A stretch of DNA of 64,000 nucleotides. Source: Terriglobia bacterium. GTDB lineage: Bacteria; Acidobacteriota; Terriglobia; Terriglobales; Acidobacteriaceae. This document shows positions 31,190 to 39,250 of the stretch, piece by piece (position 1 is the stretch's first letter; every line of letters starts with the position of its first letter). The notes under the pieces are model-generated. The model had not been told where the DNA came from, did no database searches, and worked only from the letters and a program-made list of their open reading frames with translations. Location of the stretch: contig JAIQEY010000021.1 in NCBI GenBank assembly GCA_020073565.1, positions 30,013 to 94,012 of the forward strand. Direction: 5' to 3'. Made by a program: the position numbers and the translations under genes.

Positions 31190-33706
31190 TCATTCTTTTG
31201 CGCTGCCCGCCGCGGCTGCACCTTCGATGGCCCGTTCGTAATCGCATTCCTTATTCGGACATGCGATCACCGGCCCGTCCTTACGAATGCGCTCGACCAG
31301 GTATTCATGCCCGCAGTCTGGGCACTTCTCCGGGATCGGCTTGGCCGCAGACGTGAACTTACACTTCGGATAATTCGAGCAGCCGTAGAATGTGTTGCCC
31401 TTGCGGGCGCGCTTCTCGACCAGTTCGCCTTCCTTGCAGTCCGGACACTTCACGCCAATGAAATTCTGTTTGACGTACTTGCAGTCGGGATAGCCGCTGC
31501 AGGAAGTGAACTCGCCGTAGCGGCCATGACGGATGATCAGGTTACGGCTGCACACTGGACATTTCTCATCAAGCGGGATGTCGGGCACTCGCTTGCCTTG
31601 GTCGAGCCGCCGGGTCGTCTTGCAATCCGGATAGCCCGTGCAGGCCATGAACTGGCCGAAGCGTCCGCGCTTGAGCACCATGACGCGGCCGCAATTCTCG
31701 CAGTATTCCTCCTGCGTAGTTTCCTGCATATCGGCTGAATCAAGATCCGGCAGATTGATCGGATTTTCTTTCGTGAACTTGCAGCTGTCGGGGTTTTCCT
31801 TGTCGTAGGTGCTGCAGGCATAGAACGAACCATGCTTGCCCCACTTGATGACCAGCGGCGAGCCGCAGAGCTCACATTTTTCGTCGGTGGGTTTCTCCAT
31901 ACGCTTGATGTTTTCCATGTGCTTCTCGGCGTATCGGAGATCCTTCGCGAATTTCTTGTAGAACTCGGAAAGAGTGTCCGTCCACGTTTCTTTTCCCTCT
32001 TCGATCTCATCGAGCTCTTCTTCCAGCCGGGCGGTGTACTGGAAATCGAAAATATCTTTAAAGTTTTCGACCAGCAGGTCGGTAACAACCAGTCCGATCT
32101 CGGTCGGAATGAACTTGCCGCCAACTTTCTGCGCGTACTGCCGCTCCTGAATCGTACTCAAGATCGTCGCGTAAGTGGACGGGCGGCCGATGCCGCGTTC
32201 TTCCAGTTCCTTCACCAGCGATGCTTCGTTGAAGCGTGGAGGCGGCTCGGTGAAGTGCTGCTCGGGCAGCAGGGACTTGAGAGTCAGTTTCTGGCCCGCT
32301 TCAAGCGGCGGCAGCTTGTGCTTCAGTTCCTCGTCTTCTTCGTCTTCCGTGTCCTTCGCTTCCTTGTACACCTTCAGGAAGCCGTCGAACTTGGGAACCG
32401 AACCCGTCACGCGGAACCAGAACAGGTCGTTCCCGGACTTGGCGTCGATGTCAACCGTCGTCTGGTCGAAGACAGCCGGGTTCATCTGCGAGGCCACGAA
32501 CCGCTGCCAGATCAGTTTGTAGACCTTGAATTCATCTTCCTGCAGGTACTGCTTGACCTGGTCGGGATGGCGCACCGCCGAGGTCGGACGAATCGCTTCG
32601 TGCGCTGCCTGCGCTTCTTTCTTCTCCTTATATGTATTGGGCGACTCCGGCAGATAATTGGCGCCATACTCCTTCGTGATGTACTCGCGCACCTCGGTGA
32701 TGGCATCAGGTGAAACGCGGGTTGAATCGGTACGCATGTAGGTAATCAGGCCGACCAGACCCTCGTCGCCGAGTTCGATGCCTTCATACAGACGCTGCGC
32801 AATCATCATGGTGCGCTTCACGCTGAATCGCAGCTTGCGCGAAGAATCCTGTTGCAGCTTGCTGGTCGTAAACGGCGGAGTGGCATTGCGCCGCCGCTCT
32901 TTCTTGTCCACCGAGCGGACGAGCCAATTGGCGCTTTCAAGCGCGAGGCGGATTCTTTCCGCGTCCTCACCATTGGTGATTTCAATTTTCTCCTCGCCCT
33001 TGCCCACGAAGCGGGCGTCGAATGCGGGAGGCTTGGCGGCGGCCAGGTGGGCATCAATCGTCCAGTACTCTTTTTTCTCGAACGCCTTGATTTCGCGCTC
33101 GCGGTCAACAATCAGTCGAAGCGCGACGGTCTGCACGCGTCCGGCGGACAGTCCGCGGCGGACCTTGTCCCACAACAGCGGAGAAACCTGGTAGCCGACC
33201 AGCCGATCCAGTACGCGCCGGGCCTGCTGCGCGTCCACCAGGTTGCGATCGATGTCGCGGGGATGCTCGAAGGCGGCCTTGACGGCGCGCTGTGTGATTT
33301 CGTTGAAGGTCACCCGGCGGATTCGATCGCCGTCCTCGGCCTTCTGCTCGGCGTCGCCTTTTGCCTTGGTTTTGGCCTTCGCCTTCTTCTTTTTCTTGCC
33401 TGATTCCTCGTCGAGTTCATCAGCAAGATGCGCGGCAATGGCTTCGCCTTCGCGGTCCGGGTCAGGCGCAAGGTAGATATGGTCGGCCGAGAGGGCCAGC
33501 TTCTTCAGCTTGGCCAAGACCTTTTCTTTCCCCGGGATGACGACGTATTCGGTTTCGAAGTCGTTTTCGACGTCGACCCCAAGGCTGCTTTTGGGCAGGT
33601 CTTTCACATGGCCGAAAGAAGCATCGACCGTGAATCCCTTCCCCAGATATTTCTGGATAGTTTTCGCCTTGGCCGGCGATTCGACGATGACTAGACCTTT
33701 GGACAA
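31190..33706 (-). CDS. topA: DNA topoisomerase I with five zinc ribbons
   Basis: 838 residues. Type IA topoisomerase that relaxes negative supercoils. Toprim domain at the N-terminus (GLVIVESPAKAKTIQKYL, PDPDREGEAIAAHL). Catalytic tyrosine Y323 in ITYMRTDSTRVS. The C-terminus has five four-cysteine zinc ribbons in series, CELCGSP to CPDCGHEY; E. coli TopA has three. A lysine-rich low-complexity insert (about residues 98-122, GKKKKKAKAKTKAKG) interrupts the Toprim domain. dprA is upstream on the same strand, but a four-helix-bundle gene now separates the usual dprA-topA pair. Confidence 0.96.
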   Translation of the reverse strand: MSKGLVIVESPAKAKTIQKYLGKGFTVDASFGHVKDLPKSSLGVDVENDFETEYVVIPGKEKVLAKLKKLALSADHIYLAPDPDREGEAIAAHLADELDEESGKKKKKAKAKTKAKGDAEQKAEDGDRIRRVTFNEITQRAVKAAFEHPRDIDRNLVDAQQARRVLDRLVGYQVSPLLWDKVRRGLSAGRVQTVALRLIVDREREIKAFEKKEYWTIDAHLAAAKPPAFDARFVGKGEEKIEITNGEDAERIRLALESANWLVRSVDKKERRRNATPPFTTSKLQQDSSRKLRFSVKRTMMIAQRLYEGIELGDEGLVGLITYMRTDSTRVSPDAITEVREYITKEYGANYLPESPNTYKEKKEAQAAHEAIRPTSAVRHPDQVKQYLQEDEFKVYKLIWQRFVASQMNPAVFDQTTVDIDAKSGNDLFWFRVTGSVPKFDGFLKVYKEAKDTEDEEDEELKHKLPPLEAGQKLTLKSLLPEQHFTEPPPRFNEASLVKELEERGIGRPSTYATILSTIQERQYAQKVGGKFIPTEIGLVVTDLLVENFKDIFDFQYTARLEEELDEIEEGKETWTDTLSEFYKKFAKDLRYAEKHMENIKRMEKPTDEKCELCGSPLVIKWGKHGSFYACSTYDKENPDSCKFTKENPINLPDLDSADMQETTQEEYCENCGRVMVLKRGRFGQFMACTGYPDCKTTRRLDQGKRVPDIPLDEKCPVCSRNLIIRHGRYGEFTSCSGYPDCKYVKQNFIGVKCPDCKEGELVEKRARKGNTFYGCSNYPKCKFTSAAKPIPEKCPDCGHEYLVERIRKDGPVIACPNKECDYERAIEGAAAAGSAKE

Positions 33707-33724
33707 TGTTCTCCTCAGAGGATG

Positions 33725-34186
33725 TTATTTACTCGAAACTAGCACGATTTGGCAAATTTCGCGAAGTGGCGGGTGGGCTTCGAGCTTCGAGCTTCGAGCA
33801 CGCAAGGCCGCTAACGAACGACCGCTTTCTTCACAAGCTGGACTGGCTAAACATGCTGAGGTCAACATCCGTTGAACTTCGTCCGTTTGCCTAGCAAGCA
33901 AGCCGTACACGCCCTTCGATAGCAAGTCCAGATCGTGCGCGAGCAACAGATGATACTCAAGTTCTGCAGCCGAACCGCGCGCGATGTGCAGAAAACGCGT
34001 CAGTTCTCCATCCGACTTGCGCCCGGCTCCTTCCGCGATGTTCGCGCCAACGGAAGCCGCGGCACGACGCATCTGGGACGTTATTCCGAACAACTCTTCT
34101 TTCGGGAATTGGCGCGTGGCTTTGTACACATCAATCGTCAGAGAATGGGCCTTTGACCACACTCTCAGATCTTTAAAATCTTTCAC
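33725..34186 (-). CDS. Four-helix bundle protein (S23/Avd-like)
   Basis: 153 residues. Core signature: DLRVWSKAHSLTIDVYKATRQFPKEELFGITSQMRRAAASVGANIAEGAGRK and the later ELEYHLLLAHDLDLL, the TIGR02436 four-helix-bundle family. Relatives include the 23S rRNA intervening-sequence protein and DGR accessory protein Avd. No reverse transcriptase or variable repeat is near, so a DGR role is unsupported. The start is GTG 34186, with AGGAGG at ideal spacing. The last 45 or so residues (from ACLASPACEESG) lack family resemblance; part comes from an AGCTTCGAGC repeat (33776-33800). The gene sits between dprA and topA. Confidence 0.88.
   Translation of the reverse strand: MKDFKDLRVWSKAHSLTIDVYKATRQFPKEELFGITSQMRRAAASVGANIAEGAGRKSDGELTRFLHIARGSAAELEYHLLLAHDLDLLSKGVYGLLARQTDEVQRMLTSACLASPACEESGRSLAALRARSSKLEAHPPLREICQIVLVSSK
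33776..33800. repeat. CTTCGAG tandem repeat in the four-helix-bundle 3' end
   Basis: GGCTTCGAGCTTCGAGCTTC units with 7-bp period lie inside the coding region and yield ARSSKLEAH in the protein tail. Confidence 0.65.
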
Positions 34187-34244
34187 ACGAACCTCCTCAT
34201 GCGCTGCGAGTCAAGTTCCTGTCTGCACGGATCGCTTTGACGCT

Positions 34245-34275
34245 TGCTCGAAGCTCGCGACTCGTAGCTCGCAGC
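34245..34275. repeat. GCTCGAAGCTCGCGACTC-type repeat array
   Basis: Units CTCGAAGCTCGCGACTCG and TAGCTCGCAG lie between the dprA stop and the four-helix-bundle gene. Together with 33776-33800 it brackets that gene. Confidence 0.55.
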
Positions 34276-34277
34276 CC

Positions 34278-35444
34278 TCAAAAGCTCTTCACAAAATTCT
34301 TCCCCGGCAACTGCCGAATCTTCCCGTTGAGCTCCAATTCGAAAAGGGCACAGAAGATTTCCGAGGAAGACATTTCGCCTTCCAGCAGTTCGACCAGTTG
34401 ATCAATATGAGTCGATTCGTCGGGCTTGATGAGTTTCAGGATCTTCTTCTCGTGGGGCGATGTGCTATCGTCCGGGAATAGAGATGCGGTCGCCGGCTCC
34501 ACGGATTCATGCTGCTCCGCGCTCAGGGCCGTCTGGACGTCCGTAGGTAGTTCTTCCCAAACGTCTTCCCACGTCGCAACCAGCTTCGCGCCCTGCTTGA
34601 TCAGCGTGTTCGGACCCCAGGCATTTTTGTTGGTGACGTTGCCCGGCACGGCGTAGACGTCGCGGTTCTGCTCCAGGGCGCAGCGGGACGTGATCCGCGT
34701 ACCGCTATATTCCGCAGCTTCCACGACCAGCACGCCCATCGACATGCCGCTGATGATCCGGTTGCGAATGGGAAAATTCTGCGGAGCCGCAAATGTGCCC
34801 AACGGAAATTCGGAAATCAAAGCACCATCGAGACTAAGAATCTGCTCCGCCAGCCGCGTATTCTCCTTCGGATACATCACGTCGATGCCGGTTCCGAACA
34901 CGGCAATGGTCTTCCCTTTCGTGGAAATTGCGCCGCGGTGCGCTGCCGTATCCACGCCGCGCGCCATTCCGCTGATGATCACCAGTCCGTGCGCGGCCAG
35001 ATCCGTCGAGAGCCGCTCGGACATGCCGGTGCCGTAAGGCGTGGGATGGCGCGTCCCCACCACCGCGATCCCGGGCTGGGCTAGTAATTCCGCGTTGCCT
35101 CGGACATACAACACGATCGGCGGGTCGTAAATTTCCTTCAGTCGGGGCGGATATTGGGAATCGCTCAAAGAAACAACCCTGGCGCCGGCCTCGGAAGCTT
35201 TCGCACACTCCAGCTGCGCCAGGTCGAGCGACTTCCCAGTGGCGATCGACTGCGCCGAAACGGCTAGCATGCCGGTCGCCTCGAGTTCGGTCAAGCTCGC
35301 CTGTAAGACACGCGCTGGGCTGCCGAAGTGCTCGACCAACTTTTTGATGCGGGTCGGCCCCAGTCCTTGGGTAAGGGAGAGCGCCAGCCAGCTGGTGGCC
35401 TCCTGAGAAGTCGAACTTGCAGTGGCAACCGCGATCTTCGGCAT
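34278..35444 (-). CDS. dprA: DNA-processing protein DprA
   Basis: 388 residues. An N-terminal SAM-like region (LALSLTQGLGPTRIKKLVEHFG) precedes the Rossmann-like domain with SGMARGVDTAAHRGAI and FGTGIDVMYPKEN, the DprA/Smf signature; a C-terminal winged-helix-like region follows (LLEGEMSSSEIFCALFELELNGKIRQLPG). DprA loads RecA on incoming single-stranded DNA in natural transformation. Start ATG 35444 is chosen over an in-frame upstream ATG at 35495, which overlaps the mqnA leader. Divergent from mqnA. Confidence 0.94.
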   Translation of the reverse strand: MPKIAVATASSTSQEATSWLALSLTQGLGPTRIKKLVEHFGSPARVLQASLTELEATGMLAVSAQSIATGKSLDLAQLECAKASEAGARVVSLSDSQYPPRLKEIYDPPIVLYVRGNAELLAQPGIAVVGTRHPTPYGTGMSERLSTDLAAHGLVIISGMARGVDTAAHRGAISTKGKTIAVFGTGIDVMYPKENTRLAEQILSLDGALISEFPLGTFAAPQNFPIRNRIISGMSMGVLVVEAAEYSGTRITSRCALEQNRDVYAVPGNVTNKNAWGPNTLIKQGAKLVATWEDVWEELPTDVQTALSAEQHESVEPATASLFPDDSTSPHEKKILKLIKPDESTHIDQLVELLEGEMSSSEIFCALFELELNGKIRQLPGKNFVKSF

Positions 35445-35522
35445 GATGTCTGACGCTATGCGCGATTGGAAAATGGTGTCAATGATGGCGCGCACACCAT
35501 CTTTGGTAGAATTCGCAAAGTG

Positions 35523-36365
35523 ATGAGCCGGTTAAAGATCTCGGCCATTTCCTATCTCAACACCGCGCCTCTCATGTGGGATTTTGAACACGGAGCAGCC
35601 AGCGCGGATTTCGACATTTCCTACACCATCCCGTCGGCCTGCGCCGAGGCGCTGCGGGAGGGGACGGCGGATATTGGCATTATTCCGGCAGCAGCCTATG
35701 CCACCATTCCGGATCTGGTCATTATTCCGGACGTGGCCATCGCGTCGCGGCAGGCGGTGCGATCGATTCTTCTGGTCAGCAAAGTGCCGCTCGAGCAGAT
35801 TCGGACCGTGGCCCTGGACACTTCATCGATGACCTCCGTTGCCCTTGCGAAGATCTTATTTGCCAAATGGCTAGGAGGAGCACGCGAGTATGCAGGCATG
35901 GCTCCAGATCTGAAAACTATGCTCGCAGAGCACGATGCTGCCTTGCTGATCGGAGACCCCGCGCTCCGGGTGGATCGCACGCGTTACGTTTCGCTCGACT
36001 TGGCAGAGGAATGGATCGCGCGTACGGGGAAGTCATTTGTGTTCGCTTTCTGGGCCATTCGCAATCTAGCGCTGGCAGGACGAAATGGACCGGCAATCGC
36101 TAAGGTCTTCCAGAAGTCACGGGATCACGGTTTGGCGCCGAAGAACCTTGAGGCTATCGCGCACGAGTGGGCGCCCCGCCTGGCTCTCACCGCGGAGGCC
36201 ACCCGGGTCTACCTGACACAGAATATCCATTATTATCTCGACCCCCAGTGCCTGGAGGGGCTTGATCTTTACTACCGCCTGGGCGCGGAAGTTGGGGCGC
36301 TACCGCCAGCGCCGAGTCTGTGTTTTGTTCCGAGTCCGACGGATCTCTCAAACAAGCGGTTTTGA
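35523..36365 (+). CDS. mqnA: Chorismate dehydratase (MqnA)
   Basis: 280 residues. N-terminus RLKISAISYLNTAPLMWDF is the MqnA signature, with GTADIGIIPAAAYA and DTSSMTSVALAKILFAKW further in; the fold is periplasmic-binding-protein-like. It dehydrates chorismate to 3-enolpyruvylbenzoate, the first committed step of futalosine-dependent menaquinone synthesis. ATG 35523 fits the family start; the frame is open to 35466. A final unstructured tail (PPAPSLCFVPSPTDLSNKRF) extends beyond the usual end. Ends 75 bp from the convergent sthA stop. Confidence 0.93.
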   Translation: MSRLKISAISYLNTAPLMWDFEHGAASADFDISYTIPSACAEALREGTADIGIIPAAAYATIPDLVIIPDVAIASRQAVRSILLVSKVPLEQIRTVALDTSSMTSVALAKILFAKWLGGAREYAGMAPDLKTMLAEHDAALLIGDPALRVDRTRYVSLDLAEEWIARTGKSFVFAFWAIRNLALAGRNGPAIAKVFQKSRDHGLAPKNLEAIAHEWAPRLALTAEATRVYLTQNIHYYLDPQCLEGLDLYYRLGAEVGALPPAPSLCFVPSPTDLSNKRF

Positions 36366-36440
36366 GTCGTGCTGTTCCAGTCACAATGCTTCGCCTTTCC
36401 GAGAGACCCTCACCTCCACGGCTGTCATTGACGGAAGGAT

Positions 36441-37853
36441 CTAACCTTCGCGTATCTTGTGACCTGCCAGGTTGCCTAGCCCTTCGTACGCAGCGTACTT
36501 GTACGTCTCGCTGAGGGTGGGGTAGTTAAAGACCTGCTCAATAAACTCGTCAATCGTTTCGTTATGGTCGAGAACCATCATTCCGACGTGAATCAACTCG
36601 GTAGCGCTCTCGCCGATGATGCTCACTCCGAGAAGCTTTTTGTCGGCGCGTGCGAAGACGAGTTTCAGCATTCCGGCAGTGTCGCCGATGATGTGACCAC
36701 GCGCGTTGTTAGCATAGAGAGCCCTCCCGACACAATAGTCGATCTTCTTCTCCTTACATGATTCTTCCGTCTCGCCCGCGGCAGAAATCTCCGGGATCGT
36801 ATAAATCCCCATCGGCAACATCGAGGCGACTCGCTGCTTGTATTTGAAACCGAAAGCATGGCACACGGCGGCGCGTCCCTGTTCCATGGAAGTCGACGCC
36901 AGCGCGGGAAATCCGATGACATCACCCGCAGCGTAGATATTGGGCACCGCGGTACGGCAATTCTCGTCGACCGATATGTATCCGTTCGGGTTGACGGCCA
37001 GCCCCACCTTTTCGAGAGACAGTCCTTCTACCGCGGCGCGGCGCCCGGCCGCGAACAACACCGATTCGGTTTCGAGCCTCTTGCCGCTCTTCATCACCAA
37101 CTGCACACCGGACGCCGTGGTCTGCACCTTTACGGGCCGTTCGTTGAACCAGAAATGCATGCCCAGGGCTGCGAGTCGCTCGCGGAGTCGCTCGGAAATC
37201 TCCGCATCGAGAAATGGCAGCAGGCGGTCCCGGCCATCCACCAGCGTCACCTCGACGCCGAGCGCGACGAAGATCGACGCGTACTCACAGCCAATCACGC
37301 CGCCGCCAATCACCGCCAGGCTTTGCGGGATGCGATCCATCCGCAAGAACGTGTCGGAGTCGAAAACCCGGATGTCGTCGAAGGCAATTTCTGGCGGACG
37401 GTGCGGTCTGCTTCCGGTCGAGACCAGAATCACTTCGCCGCACAGTTGCCGTATGCCATCCGCGCCTGACACGGACACGGTGTGCGCGTCTTCGAAAGAA
37501 GCCCGGCCGCGGACGAGTTCGATCCGGTGCAAGGCGAGATTCTTCAGGACGCGCTGACGCTCCATTTCAACTACTTCTCGCTCGTGGTGCATGAAATCAT
37601 GGACGGTGAGATTCTCTCGAAGGGAGTAATCGATGCCGTAGAGACCGCGTTGCTTGAGACCAGAAAAGTAGAGTGCGGATTCACGAAGCGTCTTGCTGGG
37701 GACGGTGCCGGTGTTGATGCAGCTCCCGCCCACATGCTCGGCGCCCTCGATGACGGCAACACGTTTGCCAAAATAGGCAGCTTGCGCGCCAGCCTTTTCT
37801 CCGGCCGGACCGCAGCCGATCACAATGAGATCGAAACCTTCGCTAGAAGCCAA
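36441..37853 (-). CDS. sthA: Soluble pyridine nucleotide transhydrogenase (SthA-type)
   Basis: 470 residues of flavoprotein disulfide reductase fold: FAD motif GCGPAGEKAGAQA, NAD motif VIGGGVIGCEYASIF, second FAD motif NIYAAGDVIGFPALAS and a C-terminal dimerisation domain. The redox-active Cys pair of lipoamide dehydrogenase (CxxxxC) reads CINTGTVPSK here, so the second Cys is Thr. That is the sign of the soluble transhydrogenase, which balances NADH and NADPH. This fits a window rich in NADPH-making oxidative pentose phosphate genes, though they are not linked in one operon. Confidence 0.92.
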   Translation of the reverse strand: MASSEGFDLIVIGCGPAGEKAGAQAAYFGKRVAVIEGAEHVGGSCINTGTVPSKTLRESALYFSGLKQRGLYGIDYSLRENLTVHDFMHHEREVVEMERQRVLKNLALHRIELVRGRASFEDAHTVSVSGADGIRQLCGEVILVSTGSRPHRPPEIAFDDIRVFDSDTFLRMDRIPQSLAVIGGGVIGCEYASIFVALGVEVTLVDGRDRLLPFLDAEISERLRERLAALGMHFWFNERPVKVQTTASGVQLVMKSGKRLETESVLFAAGRRAAVEGLSLEKVGLAVNPNGYISVDENCRTAVPNIYAAGDVIGFPALASTSMEQGRAAVCHAFGFKYKQRVASMLPMGIYTIPEISAAGETEESCKEKKIDYCVGRALYANNARGHIIGDTAGMLKLVFARADKKLLGVSIIGESATELIHVGMMVLDHNETIDEFIEQVFNYPTLSETYKYAAYEGLGNLAGHKIREG

Positions 37854-38094
37854 AACAACCTCCCCTCAGAACTGCAACTCTCGCCGCCATTTGCCCTTGC
37901 GCGCTCCGCCCTTAGCAGGTGGGTATTATCGCTAGGACATACGGCCGATTTTACAGAGCTTTCGCTATCGTTGATGCCGTCAGTTCCACAATCAACAATG
38001 GCACCAACTACCTCGAACCACCTTCAATCCTCTTCGCCAAACTCGCCTTCACCGCCTCCGACCAGCTAAAATAGCCTTACTGTGGGGTAAATGG

Positions 38095-39141
38095 ATGTCC
38101 CTGACCAAACACCAAGCTCTGGAGATGTTCCGTTCCGACGACCTGATCGGGATCGGCATGGAAGCCGATGCCCTCCGCCGCAAGCTTCATCCCGAAGGCG
38201 TGGCCACCTACATCATCGACCGCAACATTAACTACACGAACTTCTGCACGGAATATTGCACCTTCTGCGCGTTCTATCGCCCGCTGAAAGGGCCCGCCGC
38301 CAAGGAAGGCTACATCCTCGACTTCGACACGATCTACGAGAAGATTCGCGAGACCGTGGAAATGGGCGGCACGGGCGTGCTCATGCAGGGAGGCCTGCAT
38401 CCCGACCTCAAGATCGACTGGCACGAGCGCATGCTCACCGGCATCAAGCAGCGCTTCCCGAAGATTCACCTGCATTGCTACTCGGCCTCGGAGATTCTCG
38501 CGATCGCAGAATACAGCAACCTCACCGTGCGCGACACGATTGCTCGCCTGCGGGACGCAGGCCTCGATTCCATCCCAGGGGGAGGCGCGGAAATTCTGGA
38601 CGACGAAGTCCGCCACCGTATCGCGCGCCTGAAGTGTCTGACCGCTGACTGGCTCCTGGTGCATCGTACGGCCCACCAACTCGGCATGCGCACCACCGCC
38701 ACCATGATGTTTGGCGTCGGCGAATCGTTCGAACACCGCGTTAACCACTTCCAGTGTATCTACGATCTGCAGCAGGAAACCGGCGGGTTCACGGCGTTTA
38801 TTCCGTGGAGTTTCCAGCCGGCAAACACCGCGCTGGGCGGACGGAAATGGGATGAGGCCACCGCAGTCGAGTACTTGAAAGTGCTCGCCATCTCGCGGCT
38901 CTATCTATCGAACTTCCTCAACGTGCAGTCGAGCTGGGTGACGCAAGGGTTGAAGGTCTGCCAGATGGGCCTGCGCTTTGGCGGGAACGACGTTGGTTCC
39001 GTGATGCTTGAAGAAAATGTGGTTCGCGCCGCGGGCGTGACCAACTGCACCACGGAAGAGGAATTGCGCCGGATTATCCGCGATGCCGGCTTCCGCCCCG
39101 CCCAACGCGACACATTGTATCGGCAGTATTTCCTGAATTGA
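38095..39141 (+). CDS. mqnC: Cyclic dehypoxanthinyl futalosine synthase (MqnC)
   Basis: 348 residues. A radical SAM enzyme with cluster motif CTEYCTFC (C51, C55, C58) in the context DRNINYTNFCTEYCTFCAFYR, typical of MqnC rather than MqnE. MQGGLHPDLKIDWHE and FIPWSFQPANTAL are further family blocks. It cyclises dehypoxanthine futalosine in menaquinone synthesis, upstream of MqnD. ATG 38095 is used; ATG 38091 is out of frame. Together with mqnA and mqnD this leaves mqnB and mqnE outside the window. Confidence 0.92.
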   Translation: MSLTKHQALEMFRSDDLIGIGMEADALRRKLHPEGVATYIIDRNINYTNFCTEYCTFCAFYRPLKGPAAKEGYILDFDTIYEKIRETVEMGGTGVLMQGGLHPDLKIDWHERMLTGIKQRFPKIHLHCYSASEILAIAEYSNLTVRDTIARLRDAGLDSIPGGGAEILDDEVRHRIARLKCLTADWLLVHRTAHQLGMRTTATMMFGVGESFEHRVNHFQCIYDLQQETGGFTAFIPWSFQPANTALGGRKWDEATAVEYLKVLAISRLYLSNFLNVQSSWVTQGLKVCQMGLRFGGNDVGSVMLEENVVRAAGVTNCTTEEELRRIIRDAGFRPAQRDTLYRQYFLN

Positions 39142-39149
39142 TTCGGCCC

Positions 39150-39188
39150 CGCGAGCCGCGAGCAGGATTGCTCGAGGCTCGCAGCTTC
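39150..39188. repeat. GCGAGCCGCGAGC-type repeat array
   Basis: CGCGAGCCGCGAGC, GCTCGAGGCTCGCAGC units follow the mqnC stop; same degenerate family as the other AGC arrays. Confidence 0.5.
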
Positions 39189-39250
39189 CCCCCGTCGCCC
39201 GACGCCCCATCAGGTACAATGCTCTCGCCACGATTTGTTCTGTTGAACTC

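Noticed and set aside
31832..32713. A 293-codon rightward frame opposite topA
   Set aside because: Antisense shadow; topA carries the catalytic tyrosine and Toprim motifs.
33725..34186. Diversity-generating retroelement (Avd-like four-helix bundle)
   Set aside because: No reverse transcriptase, template repeat or variable target gene is visible in the window.
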